Assembly: GCA_963575745.1 (NCBI GenBank)
Contig: CAUYUJ010016156.1
Location: 207,501 to 271,500, forward strand
Direction of reading: 5' to 3'
DNA: 64,000 nt
From: Prorocentrum cordatum
Taxonomy: Eukaryota; Sar; Dinophyceae; Prorocentrales; Prorocentraceae
The notes under the pieces were generated by a model. It ran no database searches. It worked only from the letters and a program-made list of their open reading frames with translations, and was not told the DNA's origin. Below are positions 9,284-20,229 of the stretch, piece by piece. A program made the position numbers and the translations under genes. The number at the start of each line of letters is the position of its first letter. Position 1 is the first letter of the stretch.

Positions 9284-10447
9284 GCACGCAAGGAGATCCG
9301 CCAGCTCGTGTACCTGATCGTTGTTGCCGTCAAGAGGAAGATCAACGTTCTGGTATCCCACCCCGCGGCCAGCTCATTGTTTTTATTTCCTCTCATGCAG
9401 ATGGCGATCTACCACTTGGAGCTTCGAGCGAGCGATGTTGCTGTCTGCACATTAGCCGCCCTTCGACCCCATCAAGTCCCTTTGATGAAAATACGTTTCG
9501 TGGGTAATGGTTGGTTCACGTCTTTGATAGCTGACAAGTGCACCCACGGCCCCGGCGCCCACGACAACGCTCCAGTGTTCCTGTCAGATGATACACTCGA
9601 GAAGTTCCTGGTTTACGATACAATTGGGGGTGGGGATGCCCTCCCTCCCTCTCCCGCCTGCCCCATCCATCTTCCCATCCCGTCACTCCTCCCCCCCCCC
9701 CCGTCCTCTTCCCCATCGTCCTTCCACTCCGTCCCCCCCCCATCCCCCGCCCCCTCATCTCCCCCCTCCCGTCCAGCCCCTCTATCCCCGCAGCCCCCAT
9801 TCCCCGTTCAGCCCCCATCGAGGCTCGCCATCTGGGTGTTCTGCCTGTTCAAGAATAATGCCAGCAGGCGAATGCCCGTCGATTTCCCCAAGCCCACCTT
9901 CAACGCTGTCGTGACTGAGATCGATCGCAAGGGCGGGTGTTTGACGGTGGTCCATGAGCCGTTCTGCATTGCGGCCGCTCCCGACGCGCCCTCCGATATT
10001 GAGAGCAGCTCGAGGTATGATCAGTATTTGGCCGACGTCGGGTCGAGTGCATTCTTCGACACGCTGAGCTCTTCCTCCGAGTCTGAGGCTGTGGATCCCG
10101 AGGGATCCGTGCAAGACGAGGGCCAGCCCGAACCATCGTCGTCGGCGAAGCCAGCAGAGCCACCAGATCCGCTGAAAGCCTTCATGACGCAAGCGAGCGA
10201 TGATTCGGGAGCCGAGGAGTCGAGCGGGGAGGCTGCCGTGAGGGCAGTGGAGCAATTTAAGGCTGACGAGGCCATGGCCAAAGAGCTGAGCCAGAGTCAG
10301 GGCGCAGCCTCAAGCAGCCAGGCACCCATTTTGATCTCTGAGTCCCCTAGCCGTCCTAGCCGCGTTCCGAAGAGGGAGGACTCCGCAGCGAGTACTCCCA
10401 GGAAGCGAAAGTGCCCGTTCCCGCACCTTCAGGATTTTCAGGAGTAG
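9284..10447 (+). CDS. Acidic Ser-rich protein, 5' end missing
   Basis: The frame opens after TAG/G at 9,281-9,284 with ARKEIRQLVYLIVVAVKRKI and runs to a stop at 10,445. No ATG is suitably placed at the front, so earlier exons are expected upstream of the GA-rich run. Residues 1-115 look folded (KIRFVGNGWFTSLIADKC). A Pro/Ser stretch from 9,636 to 9,820 is C-rich and may be an unspliced intron that happens to stay open. Coding resumes at RLAIWVFCLFKNNASRRMPV, followed by an acidic Ser-rich tail with SSSSESEAVDPE and a basic end, TPRKRKCPFPHLQDFQE. The PFPHL motif also occurs in the 6,343-8,529 protein, hinting at relatedness. Function unknown. Confidence 0.6.
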   Translation, partial: ARKEIRQLVYLIVVAVKRKINVLVSHPAASSLFLFPLMQMAIYHLELRASDVAVCTLAALRPHQVPLMKIRFVGNGWFTSLIADKCTHGPGAHDNAPVFLSDDTLEKFLVYDTIGGGDALPPSPACPIHLPIPSLLPPPPSSSPSSFHSVPPPSPAPSSPPSRPAPLSPQPPFPVQPPSRLAIWVFCLFKNNASRRMPVDFPKPTFNAVVTEIDRKGGCLTVVHEPFCIAAAPDAPSDIESSSRYDQYLADVGSSAFFDTLSSSSESEAVDPEGSVQDEGQPEPSSSAKPAEPPDPLKAFMTQASDDSGAEESSGEAAVRAVEQFKADEAMAKELSQSQGAASSSQAPILISESPSRPSRVPKREDSAASTPRKRKCPFPHLQDFQE

Positions 10448-10531
10448 AGGGCGGCGCGACTGCGCCGATCGTCGGGCTGAGCGCTCGAATGCAATTCAGT
10501 GTATGTTTCAGCGTTGAGCCGTGCGCCTCGC

Positions 10532-10670
10532 AATACAATGCAATGCTTTGCGGGGAAGCCTCGAGCGGGGTTTCAAAAGAAGCAACTTTTAAACATTGCT
10601 TATTTCGAATACAGTGCGAGGAAGTCTCGAGCGGAAGCCGAGGCGTTGTCGTCGCAGTTCTGATCGGGGA
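10532..10670 (+). repeat. Hairpin repeat R4, copy b
   Basis: Carries AAGAAGCAACTTTTAAACAT followed by TGCTTATT, then GAATACAGTGCGAGGAAGTC and a short GTC run, as at 5,683. An upstream half (CAATGCTTTGCGGGGAAGCC) duplicates the GAATACAGTGCGAGGAAG part. It lies 85 bases after a stop codon. Confidence 0.75.
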
Positions 10671-11018
10671 GAAGCGGGCACGGCGTTCTTGCTTCTTCAT
10701 ATCCTCCCTCCTCATCTGCTAGATCGTTTCTGCAATCCTCCTGCCTTCCTCCTCTCCTCTTCTTCTCATCCATTTGCTCTGGGGCCGCTCGCGCTGCAGC
10801 CCCCTTGCCCCCCGTGCACGGCCCCCGCTGGCGCGGCGCCCAGAGCAGCTGCCTTCTCGCTGGCTCTGCGGAGGCCACCAGGGGGTGGGGGGAAATCGCG
10901 TCGAAGACAGCTGCCATGTCCTGTGCGTAATCTCGCACCACGGCGCCTGCAAGGGGGCGCCTGGCGCGGGATCCACGGCACGGCAGAAACACATATTAGA
11001 AGCCCCGCGCCAGGCCCT

Positions 11019-11154
11019 ATGGAGCTGGCGCCTGGAGAGATTAGCGCGCAAGACATGGCGGACATCCTGGCGCTTCAATCGAACCCTGAGTTCATTGCTT
11101 CACGCTGGGATTTCATATGCGACCAACTCGGTATACCTGCTGTTCTGGAGGACG
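11019..11154 (+). CDS. Possible first exon of the next gene
   Basis: ATG opens MELAPGEISAQDMADILALQ followed by SNPEFIASRWDFICDQLGIP, with coding-like codon use. A possible donor GAG/GA at about 11,154 would be in phase with the exon containing 11,734 through an acceptor at about 11,730. The intervening sequence is a TGGAATT-type array, typical of introns here. A link to the 11,734 gene is inference. Confidence 0.4.
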
Positions 11155-11319
11155 GGTCTCTCTTAACAAGCACTACGGCCGATCCCCCATCCCCAGCCCT
11201 TTCGAAAGATTCATCCGGAATACCGCTTCACATGTGAATCCGAGCCCTCCTTCTGCAGGGCCCTCCGCCCTTACTCGAGGCCGAGTTTTTATTTCACTGG
11301 CTGCCCTCGGCGGGCAAAT

Positions 11320-11600
11320 TTCCTGGAATTTCCCGCTTGTTTTCTGGAATCGGGAATTTCCTCCGGAGATTCAAGCCCTCGGGGGCCCCTCGGCTGCCCT
11401 CGTGGGGCCCTCGGCGGCCCTTGGCTGGCTGATTTTTCTGGAATTTTTCTGGAATCTGGAATTTTTCTGGAATTTTTGTTGGTATAGAAATCATCAAAAA
11501 ACATTGAAAAAACAATGAAAAACAATGATTTCTATTGATTTTTACACAAACAAAATTACAGAAAAATTCCAGATTCCAGAAAAATTCCAGAAAAAATGGC
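11320..11600. repeat. TGGAATTTTTC array, probably intronic
   Basis: Units such as TTTCTGGAATTTTTCTGGAA and their reverse complements surround a central 60-base A/T-rich stretch, giving an overall inverted arrangement: TCTGGAATT on the left, AATTCCAGA on the right. Confidence 0.85.
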
Positions 11601-11733
11601 TCTCGAGTGGGGTGGGCGGGGCCCTCGGTGGGGTCGGAAAGAGCAAAGCTGCTGCCGCGCGCCTCGGGCTCGAGACCACTTCCAGGTTGTCGTACTGGCC
11701 TCCCAGACCCTTCCCGTGCACTCAGCAGAGCAG

Positions 11734-13116
11734 ATGGCAATGCCTGGTGATCACATGCCCGCCAGCCCAACCGACGATGACGAGCGAGATCAGGGCGAGG
11801 CTCAGCCCAGAAAGCCAATGGCCGACAAGAGAAAGGCAGTTCAGAAAGGCAAGGCTAAGGCTAAACCGAAAGGCAAGGCTAAAGCAAAATGCAAAGCCAA
11901 GGGCAGGGGCAGAGGCAGGGGACGTCGGGGTGCACAGTGTGATGATGACTGCAGCAGCGCTCACTCTGACGCTGCCCCTCGCAGTGAGGAGGATGAGGAG
12001 GAGAACTGCAAGGGCAAAGTCGATTCGGACGAGGTGCCCCTCTCGGCCATCAAATCGAAGAAGACCCCCACTGCCGCGAAGTCGCTGGCCAAGCCGACCA
12101 TGAAACGCCCAGCCGCCGCAGGTGCCCCAGAAACCTACGAGCCCAAGACCGAGCCCCCGACCAAGAAGCCAAACGTTGCTGCCGCCCCAGAGACCGAGAT
12201 TCCGACAACGAAGGAGGAGCAGCTCGTGCCCGTCAAGGTCGAGGGCGCGGTCGACGCCACGCTGGGCAAGAACCAGGTGCAGCCCACGGCGGCCAACGTC
12301 ATCGCTCAGGCTATGCGGGGAGGATCAGGAGGAGGCAAGATGAGGGGAGGTCGACTGAAGGAGTGAAGATGAGGGGAGGTCGACGGGCGGGAGGGAAACT
12401 GTGGATGAGACTGGGAGGAACTGGCGGCTTGGGGAAGGAGGAGAAGGCAGGGGGGGGGGGGGGAGCCCGAGGCTGAGCCCGCGGGCGAGCCCATCACGGA
12501 TGAGGAGAAGAAGCGCCTGGCCGAGCGCAAGTCGCCTGCAGGGGTCACCCGCGCGAAGGAGAGCCTCATCGGCATGGGGATCGAGCTGGCCTCCGTCACG
12601 CCCAACGATTTGAAGAAACTCGATGCGAAAACGCTGGCGGACTTGTACGCGGGGGTCAGCTACGCGCTCAAGACGGCTGCGCCGATGACCCACGCAAAGT
12701 ACAAAGCCCTTCGGACCGCTGTCTGGAAAGGGAAAGGAGGGAAGACGTGGAGGAGGAGGAGGAGGAGGAAGGATAATGGAACGATATGACGAGGCGTCTC
12801 CCCCATCCCCCCCCCTCCTTCTCCCCCCTCCCGTCTCTCCTCGTCCTCCTCCTCTGCCTTCCTCTCTTCTTCCTCCTCATCCTCGTCTTCCTCCCCCTCC
12901 TCCTCCTCCTCCTCCTCCCCCTCCTCCTCCTCCTCCTCCTCCTCATCCTCCTCCTCACCCATCTTCCTGTCCTCCTCCTCCTCCTCCTCCTACTGCGGGG
13001 CCGCCTCCTGCCCCTTCTCGAGGAACGACGAAGAACGGCGCAAGTGGCTCGTGCGGTTCCTGGTGGACCCCAGCAGCGGAGGCTGCGAGGGAGAGAGCAC
13101 GATCACGGTGGTCTGA
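11734..13116 (+). CDS. Lys-rich KRPAA protein, three exons
   Basis: Exons 11,734-12,309, 12,466-12,731 and 13,023-13,116 join in frame to 311 residues. Exon 1 carries a highly basic [20 protein letters not shown] tract, an acidic patch (SEEDEEE) and one KRPAA motif (about residue 123). Exon 2 begins [20 protein letters not shown] and holds an alpha-helical-looking domain ([20 protein letters not shown]). Exon 3 ends [19 protein letters not shown] and then [10 protein letters not shown]-stop; an RKWL..F..DP ending recurs in dinoflagellate proteins as I recall. Donors are CAG/GC and GG/GA; acceptors are GAG. Introns hold G and CTC runs. The basic, unstructured N-terminus suggests nucleic-acid binding in the nucleus, which is inference. 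An upstream exon may exist at 11,019. Confidence 0.65.
12785..13005. repeat. (CTC)n microsatellite in an intron
   Basis: C-rich CTC/CCT run between exons 2 and 3 of the 11,734 gene. Confidence 0.9.
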
Positions 13117-13230
13117 TTTAGTCCAAGTTGGGATCTGCCACTGTACTTGTGTTGCACACTTGTCGGGGGATTCCTGGAGCGTAATCCCATAATGATTCCA
13201 CTGCAACTCCCGAATTCTGGAAACATCCCA
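13117..13230. other. Intergenic spacer
   Basis: Short spacer after the stop codon at 13,114-13,116. Contains one TTCTGGAAACATCCCAGAA near-palindrome of the TGGAATT type. Confidence 0.5.
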
Positions 13231-13288
13231 GAACAAAAAAAACGCACGCACACGCACGCACGCACGCGCGCGCACACACACACGCGCG

Positions 13289-13321
<33 letters not shown>

Positions 13322-13470
13322 GCACGCACGCACGCACGCACGAGCACACACACACACACGCACGCACGCACGGACGCACGCACGCACGCACGCACACACA
13401 CAAACCCACACACACACACACACACGCACACACACGCACACACACACACACCCACACACACACACACGCA
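13231..13470. repeat. (CA)n/(CG)n microsatellite
   Basis: Mixed ACGC and CACA dinucleotide runs over about 235 bases, able to form alternating purine-pyrimidine (Z-type) DNA. Confidence 0.95.
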
Positions 13471-13625
13471 ATGCATTGCAATACTTTGCAAGGAAGCCTC
13501 GGGCGGGAAGTCCCCCATTCTCACTTTCAAAAGGAGCAGCGTTAAACCATTGCTTCTTTAGAATACAGCGCGAGGAAGTCTCGAGCGGGAGCAGGGTCGC
13601 CGTCGTCGTCGTCGCCGTCGCCGCC
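13470..13625 (+). repeat. Hairpin repeat R4, copy c
   Basis: Same order as 5,683 and 10,532: a GCAATACTTTGCAAGGAAGC half, then a degenerate stem ending CATTGCTTCTTTAG, then GCGAGGAAGTCTCGAGCG and a GTC/GCC run that ends at the AG before the next start codon. Confidence 0.75.
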
Positions 13626-13627
13626 AG

Positions 13628-14849
13628 ATGGGGACCACGATCAAGAAGACGACCAAGCGGGTCTGGCTCACCATCGCCCAGATGGCAGGTCCGAAGTACG
13701 CTGGCAACATGGAGCACGCGCTGATCTACGCGTCCTACCTCCCGTCCAAGGAGCACGAGAACCCTGAGTTTCAGAAGCGCGGGATTTTGTTGTACGACTG
13801 GTCGCAGACCACCGAGGAGCACGCTGACACGAAGGAGGAGAAGACTGGCGTGACCTCCAAGTCCGACATGGACCCCGAGTCCTTCGAGCAGGTGAGGAGG
13901 ATGATGGTCGAGACCAGCGTCGGCTGCCGCCACCTGTCTTCGAGTTCTGCCTCGAGCTCTTCTGGGCAGCCGCCAGCCGCGCAGCCGACCGAGGGGTCGC
14001 GCGCCGCCGAGCCTGAGGTGGCAGGTGCGCAGCACACGCCTGGGAAGAAGGCCAAGGGGAAGACACCCGAACAGAAGGCGGAGGACGCTCGCAAAAAGAA
14101 GGAGGAGTTCGAGGCGAAGTCGCCGAGAGCGCAGAAGAGGGTGACCACTACCGAGGACCTCCGCGTGGAGATCAACAAGACGAAGGCCCTCTGCAAGGAG
14201 GTTGGCAGCGCGCTCCAGGAGGTGCCCGTCATGGCAGAGGGCCTCCGCGCCAAGGAGCACCCCGAGGCGCTCATCGACTTCCTGAAGGATAAGTCCGCCA
14301 CCATGAAGAAGAGCGTGGACACCCTGCTTGCCGAGTTCTACACGCCTGTGAAGACGTGGTTCCAGAAGGTCGACGAGTCCACCGACCCCGACGCGATCCA
14401 GGCCCAGGTGGACAAGCTGCAGGAAGCTCGCGAGAAGTTCAAGGCTCGAGCCGATACGCCCTCTATCCATCATCCCCTACCTCCTCCTTCTCATCCTCCG
14501 CCTGATCATCATCACCATCATCATCAACATCAGCATCAGCATCAGCATCATCATCATCATCAACATCATCATCATCATCATCATCAGCATCAGCATCAGC
14601 AGCATCATCATCATCATCATCAACATCACCAGCATCCTCATTACCTCCCTCTTCCTTCGTATACTGCTATGTCTCCTCCCACCCCTCCGTTTCCTCATCC
14701 TCCTCTCCCTCTGCCTCGTCTCCTCCTCTGTGCCCTGCTCACTCCTCCTCCTCCTCCTCTCCCTCCTCCTCCTCTCCCGCCTCCTCCTCTCCCTCCTCCT
14801 CTCCGCCCCCCTGCTTCTGCTCATCCTCCTTGCAAGCCCCCCCCCCCCC

Positions 14850-14889
<40 letters not shown>

Positions 14890-14965
14890 CCCACCGCAGC
14901 AGGCGGAGTGCGACGCCTGGAAGAAGGCCAGCCTCGACGACATCAAGAGGATGTCGGGCAAGTGA
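13628..14965 (+). CDS. Coiled-coil-like protein, two exons, unknown function
   Basis: Exons 13,628-14,443 and 14,903-14,965 give 292 residues. ATG follows CCGCCAG, a usable trans-splice acceptor. The N-terminus ([20 protein letters not shown]) is followed by a folded-looking region with [20 protein letters not shown] Ser/Ala linker with [20 protein letters not shown] leads to a long charged helical stretch (about residues 150-272) suited to a coiled coil. The last exon reads [20 protein letters not shown]-stop. The intron (AAG/GC and CAG/G) is 459 bases, exactly divisible by three, and has no stop in this frame; if retained it would add His-rich and Pro-rich tracts. An inverted copy of the last exon is at 8,818. 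Family not recognised. Confidence 0.7.
14500..14888. repeat. CAT, CTC and poly-C run within an intron
   Basis: (CAT/CAG)n at 14,507-14,640, CTC at 14,690-14,815 and an almost pure C run of about 50 bases at 14,838-14,888. All lie within the intron of the 13,628 gene. Confidence 0.9.
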
Positions 14966-15646
14966 GAGCAGGAGGCCTTTCGCGAGGCCTCGCTAACTAG
15001 AGGGTGGAGTGTGTAATATTTTTGTTCGGGAATCTTGAGCTAGTCTGAGATGTCACCCCTTCTCCTGAGGAGAGGCTGGGCGGCATCACAGATAAATGCA
15101 AGGTTCCCGACAGAAACAAATGACGCCCAGGGCCGAAGGAACCAAGCTAGGGGACGATAGTGAGGAAGGGAGGAGGAGGAGGAGGGAGAGGCGGAGGATG
15201 AGGAGGGGGAGGAGGAGGATGAGGAGGAAGGGCGATGAGGAGGAGGGGGTGGAGCAGGAGGAGGAGGAGGAGGAGGAGGAGGAGGAGGAGGGGGATGGGC
15301 GACGAGGAGGAGGGGGGGGGATCAGGAGGAGGATGAGAAGGAGGAGGAGCAGGACGACTCCCTCGTACGTTAAATTTCATATGCCGCCGAGCGCTTCGGG
15401 GCGAACTATGCCACATATTTATTATGCATAGTGTCTGCGGCGCGGTGCATCTCACGGGCAAGAACCCAGTGAGAACTGAGCGGGGGGAGCACTGGGATTC
15501 GAAAACCAGATCCGAAGAGTAAGGGGTGTGAAACCTCCGTGACCATGCTCAGCACTTCCCCTCCGCTGCCCTCTCCCTTTCCTCGTCCCTGTTCACTCGT
15601 ACCACATCCTGCTCCCTTCCCTCGGCCCCCCTCACCCGCTTCCTCG

Positions 15647-15718
<72 letters not shown>

Positions 15719-15816
15719 CTCCCACTCTCTCTCCTCCAGCCTCCATTCTGATCTGGAGTGAATGTGGTGGCCTGCTGCCATTTGTTTCAGCTGGTTAGTG
15801 CCTGTTCGGGCGGGCA
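14966..15816. other. Intergenic, microsatellite-rich
   Basis: GGA run at 15,165-15,350 and a (CT)n run at 15,655-15,715. No gene recognised. Confidence 0.6.
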
Positions 15817-16028
15817 ATGCCGCTCCGCGGTGGCATCAAGCAGCAGTTGAGTGCATCTACACCGCCGCCGCCGCAGCTCCCAGAGGCGACGGGCCCCAAC
15901 CCCCAATCCCGAGCCCCAGCCCGAGCCCCGACCCCCCACCCCTCAGCAACCCCCAGGGGGTGCAATAGATCGAGGCCCAACCCCCTTATACCTCGATTCC
16001 GTTGGCGATCACCCTTCATCCCCAGCAG

Positions 16029-18205
16029 GCCGCCGACTTCAAACGCGCTGGCGCCACCCAGTTCGACAGTTTCTTGAGGAGAAAATTCTTCAAGGGGAAG
16101 CTGCACGCTACGGATGTGGCAGAGGGGGCGCAGTCAGTGCACGTATCATGTCCGTCGGAGTGCCCTGAATTTGTGCAGCAGCTCGGGTCCTGCAACAAGA
16201 CCTCCCGCAACCAGTACCGAAAGGTGATGCGCAGTTTTGACATGCATAGCGAACTACCCAATACATACGATGCTTATCTAACAGGGTGGGATAACAAAAC
16301 TGGCTCGCAAACGAAAATATTGGTATCGTTCCTTCTGCCGACCGAGCTCCTCAACCACTATATCACAGAGGATAACATTAGTGACTGGCACAGCTTTTCT
16401 TCCGATCAGCGGTACCTCAAAGACACCTTGAGTTCCTGGGGTGATAGGGTCGGAATTCGGGCTCTCGATGAGCGTTTTCTGGCCCTCGGCGTGTGGGGCG
16501 ACGCTGCGCCGTACGCCCATCGCGATACGATATATTTGATGTTGTGGAACGTGGTGAGCGGCTCCAAGCACAAGAGGTTCTGGTTTGCGTCGTTTCCTAA
16601 AAGGCTCCCCAGGGCAAAAACGCCAACACATAATGCGTGCCTGTGATGTTTCCTGGAATCGGCCTGATCTGATGGTTTATGGTTGTCCTCGATGGGGGTG
16701 CTTCCAGATCGCAACGAAATGTTAACTGTTTGGGTTGTTCGGGTGTCTGGAATGTTTCTGGAATTTGATGTGTTTTCTCGAATCTATCTGGAATTATTCT
16801 GGAATGATTGGGTGTTCTGGGAGTTGCAAGATTTCTGAAACGCTGCTGGCACCGGTTTGTGCCTGGAGTCGGGGCATGCTCCGAATGCGTTTTACGGGGC
16901 CGCGGAGCCCGGCTTTTTGGCAGCCCTCTCAGACAGACCTGCGCTTGCGGCTGCAGCGGCAAGCACACGTTTGAAGGCGTGTGGCATGTCATGAAGTGGT
17001 GCCTCGAGAGTTTCAAAGACGGTAAATACCCAGACAGGCGGCACGACGGCATCCCTTTTTCGTGCTCGCCCTTCGACAACGATCGGGACCGCGCTGGCAT
17101 GGCAGGCAAGCCCATGCTTGCACGAGGGGCAGCCATTCAGATGAGGGGGGATTGGAGTTGGATGAAGCAAGCATTCGGGCTTACTGGATGGCGAGGGGAA
17201 GGGGGGCGAGGCGACTGCTGTTGGCTATGCTCGGCGAACAACACGACGCGTGATTTCCGCAGGGCTGATCTCGAGGCGCCGTGGAGACAGGAACGGCACT
17301 CCCACGAGGAATACTTGCGCCGTGCATCTGACGAGGGCCGCTTCGTCAGCTGCGTGTTCGAATGGCCTGGCTTTCAGTTGGAGTACGTGCACGTGGATCT
17401 CATGCACGCTGGGGACCTAGGATAGCTTCTTTGTTTTTTTCCTCTCTTGATCTGTCGGGGTGGGATCGTCGCCACGGCTGGACTCGCCGAGAAAAACAGT
17501 CGCGCCCTCAAACATTCTCCAGGCGTGGTTTTGTACTTGCTCGGTAACGTATGGTGGGAGTTCTGGAAGCACATGGGGGGCAATACGTCCACGGGGGAGG
17601 GCGGCCACAACAAGCAGGTGTCATCGAACATATTGTCGATGGTCCGCATCGCCGCCAAGACGTTGGGCATCGAGCCACCGCTAAACAATCTCACAGTGGG
17701 GATGATAAAGACTTCGGGCCAGCCCCCGAAGCTAAAGGTCAAAGCTGCGGAAGCCCGATACCTCTTGCAGTGCACTGAATTCATGGTTTTAAACTTCTTC
17801 CCCAACGGAACCTCACATGAGAGGTTGAGGTGTAGGTGCGTTTGCAAGCTAGCCGAAGCGTACAGGTGCATGGATGTTTGGGAGGACTCAGGCGCGTCTG
17901 CAGCTACTCTGCGCAGGCTCGGGACCCAACACATCATGTTGTATAGTGAACTGTCCAGGGAGGCCATAGAGGCCGACAGGGACACCACACTTTGGAGGAT
18001 GTTCCCCAAACACCATTTGTTTTTACACGCTATCGAAGATAGTGTAGCTGTTTCTGGGTGTCCTAAGAGTAGTTGGTGCTACATGGACGAGAATGAAATC
18101 GGGGATGCAGCGTCTAGGGCGAAGTGTTGCCACTGCAAGACGATTCGCAGCCAGGTCATTCGGCAGTATCGGGCGTGCGATCTAGTCGACTTTCGCCCGA
18201 ACTAG
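16029..18205 (+). CDS. Multicopy dinoflagellate protein, three exons, possibly transposase-derived
   Basis: Exons 16,029-16,603, 16,933-17,420 and 17,523-18,205 join in phase to 581 residues plus stop; the 5' end is open and an earlier exon is likely (an ATG at 15,817 is one candidate). Conserved-looking blocks are WGDAAPYAHRDTIYLMLWNV, CACGCSGKHTFEGVWHVMKW, GDWSWMKQAFGLTGWRGEG, the Cys pair of CCWLCSANN, EYVHVDLMHAGDLG, NNLTVGMIK, LKVKAAEARYLL and WRMFPKHHLFLH. I recall many dinoflagellate proteins with this order, which suggests a mobile or amplified family. The D-x-MH-x-G-x-LG block and a CxxC before it faintly resemble plant CACTA (tnp2) transposases; this is weak inference. Donors are AAG/GC and TAG/GA, acceptors CAG. 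Intron 1 holds TGGAATT units. Confidence 0.7.
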
Positions 18206-19035
18206 CTGCCCGTTCAGCCCGCAGTTTCAAGGGGTAACGGCGCTGCGGAGCTGCGCGGTGCGTTCCGCTCGGTTGACACATGATGAAGAAGAAAACGACG
18301 ATGACGACGACGACGACGACGACGACGACCAGAAGAACATGCAAACAACAAACATGTGTCAACCGCTCGCTCTTCGTGAACTTGAGTAGCTAGAGGTGCA
18401 TAGTAAAATGTTCTTCCGAATCATCTCCCTCTCCAGTACGCCTCCTGCCCTTCTCCTCTCTCCCTCCTCCTCCTCCTCCTCTTCTCCTCTCCCTCTCCTC
18501 TCCCTCTCTGCTCTTCCTGCCGTTCCCCCAGTCCTCCTCCTTACTAGTCCCTTTATTTCCTTCCCCCTCTTCTTCGAGGAGGTGCCCGCAAAGCTTCACT
18601 GAAGCTTTTCGGCACGGGGGGGTCACTTGGACCCTCGCGAACTGCTCCGCGGGCAATGGTTTTTGCTTGGCCGAGGGGTCCAGGCAGAAGAGCTCTTCGA
18701 GACGTTCTGGGACGCTCGGCCTCCTCTCCGATCTCCCGCCCTCGAGTTTTGCAGAGGCGCCCAAATCAGGCGACGCGAATCGAAATTGCACTGTCATCCT
18801 TGACTAAATGTATAAACATAGGTCATATATATATATATAATTTTATCTACGCTTATATCATATAAACTGATATGATAAAATTTTAGTCGCCGATCTACTA
18901 AACAATTTCTCACATTTCTATAACGGAATCTGAATTTTATCCCTATTATATTTTTTAATTCGTCCAGCTGGATCTTCTAATTTTTTGTCTGATCTGAGCG
19001 TCTGGGACCCTGTGGAGGCAAACCCCTTGTGTTTT
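18206..19035. other. No gene recognised
   Basis: Contains a GAC run (18,293-18,330), a CTC run (18,460-18,500) and an AT-rich stretch (18,790-18,990). No supported coding frame. Confidence 0.55.
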
Positions 19036-19330
19036 GGGCGCCCGAGTTATCCGGGGTAACTCGGGTCCGGGGTAACTCGGGTTTGGATTCCCGAAAAAGA
19101 AACCCGAGTTACCCCTGACCCGAGTTACCCCTGATGATTCGGGGCTCTGGACGCCCGAGTTATCCGGGGTAACTCGGGTCCGGGGTAAGTCGGGTTCGGC
19201 TTCCCGAAAAAGAACCCGAGTTAGCCCTGACCCGAGTTACCCCTGATGATTCGGGGCGCCCGACCGGGGTAACTCGACGAAAAACGAACCCGAGTTAGCC
19301 CTGACCCGAGTTACCCCTGATGATTCGGGG
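19036..19330. repeat. Hairpin tandem repeat, about 2.6 units
   Basis: Units of about 113 bp start GGGCGCCCGAGTTATCC and end GATTCGGGGCTCTG. Each holds GTAACTCGGGTCCGGGGTAA facing its near reverse complement, so a unit can fold into a stem of about 30 bp around GTTCCCGAAAAAG. The third unit is shortened. The same unit occurs twice at 44,391, inside a LINE. Confidence 0.85.
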
Positions 19331-19372
19331 CTCTGAGTGTTGGTGTTGGTGCCCATTTCCAGGCCTCCGAAG
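19331..19372. mobile_element. MITE-2 terminus, solo
   Basis: GTGTTGGTGTTGGTGCCCAT plus TTCCAGGCCTCC is the reverse complement of the left terminus at 46,643. The rest of the element is absent. Confidence 0.55.
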
Positions 19373-20021
19373 CTAGGGCTGTTGGAAGGTGGCGGCGTGG
19401 GCCGCCCCGGGGAGGACCTCGAGCCACCCTGGGGCCGCAGGAAGTCAGAGGCGCACGCCTGCGCGGGGACCGACCGCTCCGGCATTCCTCGAGCCCTACC
19501 ACGACATGCTCCTGGGACCCAAACATCGGGGATGGACAGACCTCCCTTTTAGTAGAACGTGGTTTGGTGAAAACGACTTCGGGCCCAAACCTGGCGGGCG
19601 CAAGCCTGGAAAATAACGGCCACGGCGCCCTCTCGAAAACCGAAAACGGACAATTCACTAATCGACGTGTCACTGTGGGGGGTTCTGTCCACCCCCGAAA
19701 AAAATGCTCTGTCCACCCCCGTTCTGAGAACAGAAACCGATGTGTTCATAAAACAAGACAGCCCCAGCGGGAACTGTTCTGAGGACATCTCGTGGCAACC
19801 ACAAAAAAAGTTCTTGGAACATTGTCTGGCAGGACTCTAGGCACGCCAGGACGCTTCGCCACTGCTTGACGCGTGCGCTTCAGGCCAGGAGAGCTCTCCA
19901 GGAAAGCTCCCCAACGGGGGGCGCGTTCAGGCCGCGCCCGCTCCCGAGGAGGGCGGGGCATCAGGAAGGCACGGTTGCTGTGTGTTCCTCGGAGGCCGGC
20001 GCGCTCCCAGAATTCTCTAAA
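19373..20021. other. No gene recognised
   Basis: Short frames on both strands only; no motif found. Confidence 0.5.
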
Positions 20022-20200
20022 GCATCTTTGAAGGGGCCCCAGGACACACAAATGAATACACACAAATAAAAATGTTCCCCATGATTTCCTATATTTTCTG
20101 GATGTCTGTCTTCCCCCCCCCACTTCCCATATTTTCCCATATTTTCTGGGGAATCGAAGATTAATTATGTCTGTGTGTGTTTTTTCCCTCCTGAATCTTC
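20022..20200 (+). repeat. Dispersed repeat R3, copy 2
   Basis: Matches 1,056-1,235 from GGGGCCCCAGGACACACA to GATTAATTATGTCTGTGTG, with scattered differences. Confidence 0.8.
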
Positions 20201-20229
20201 TCGCAGAAGCCTCTCGGAAGCGGTGTTGG

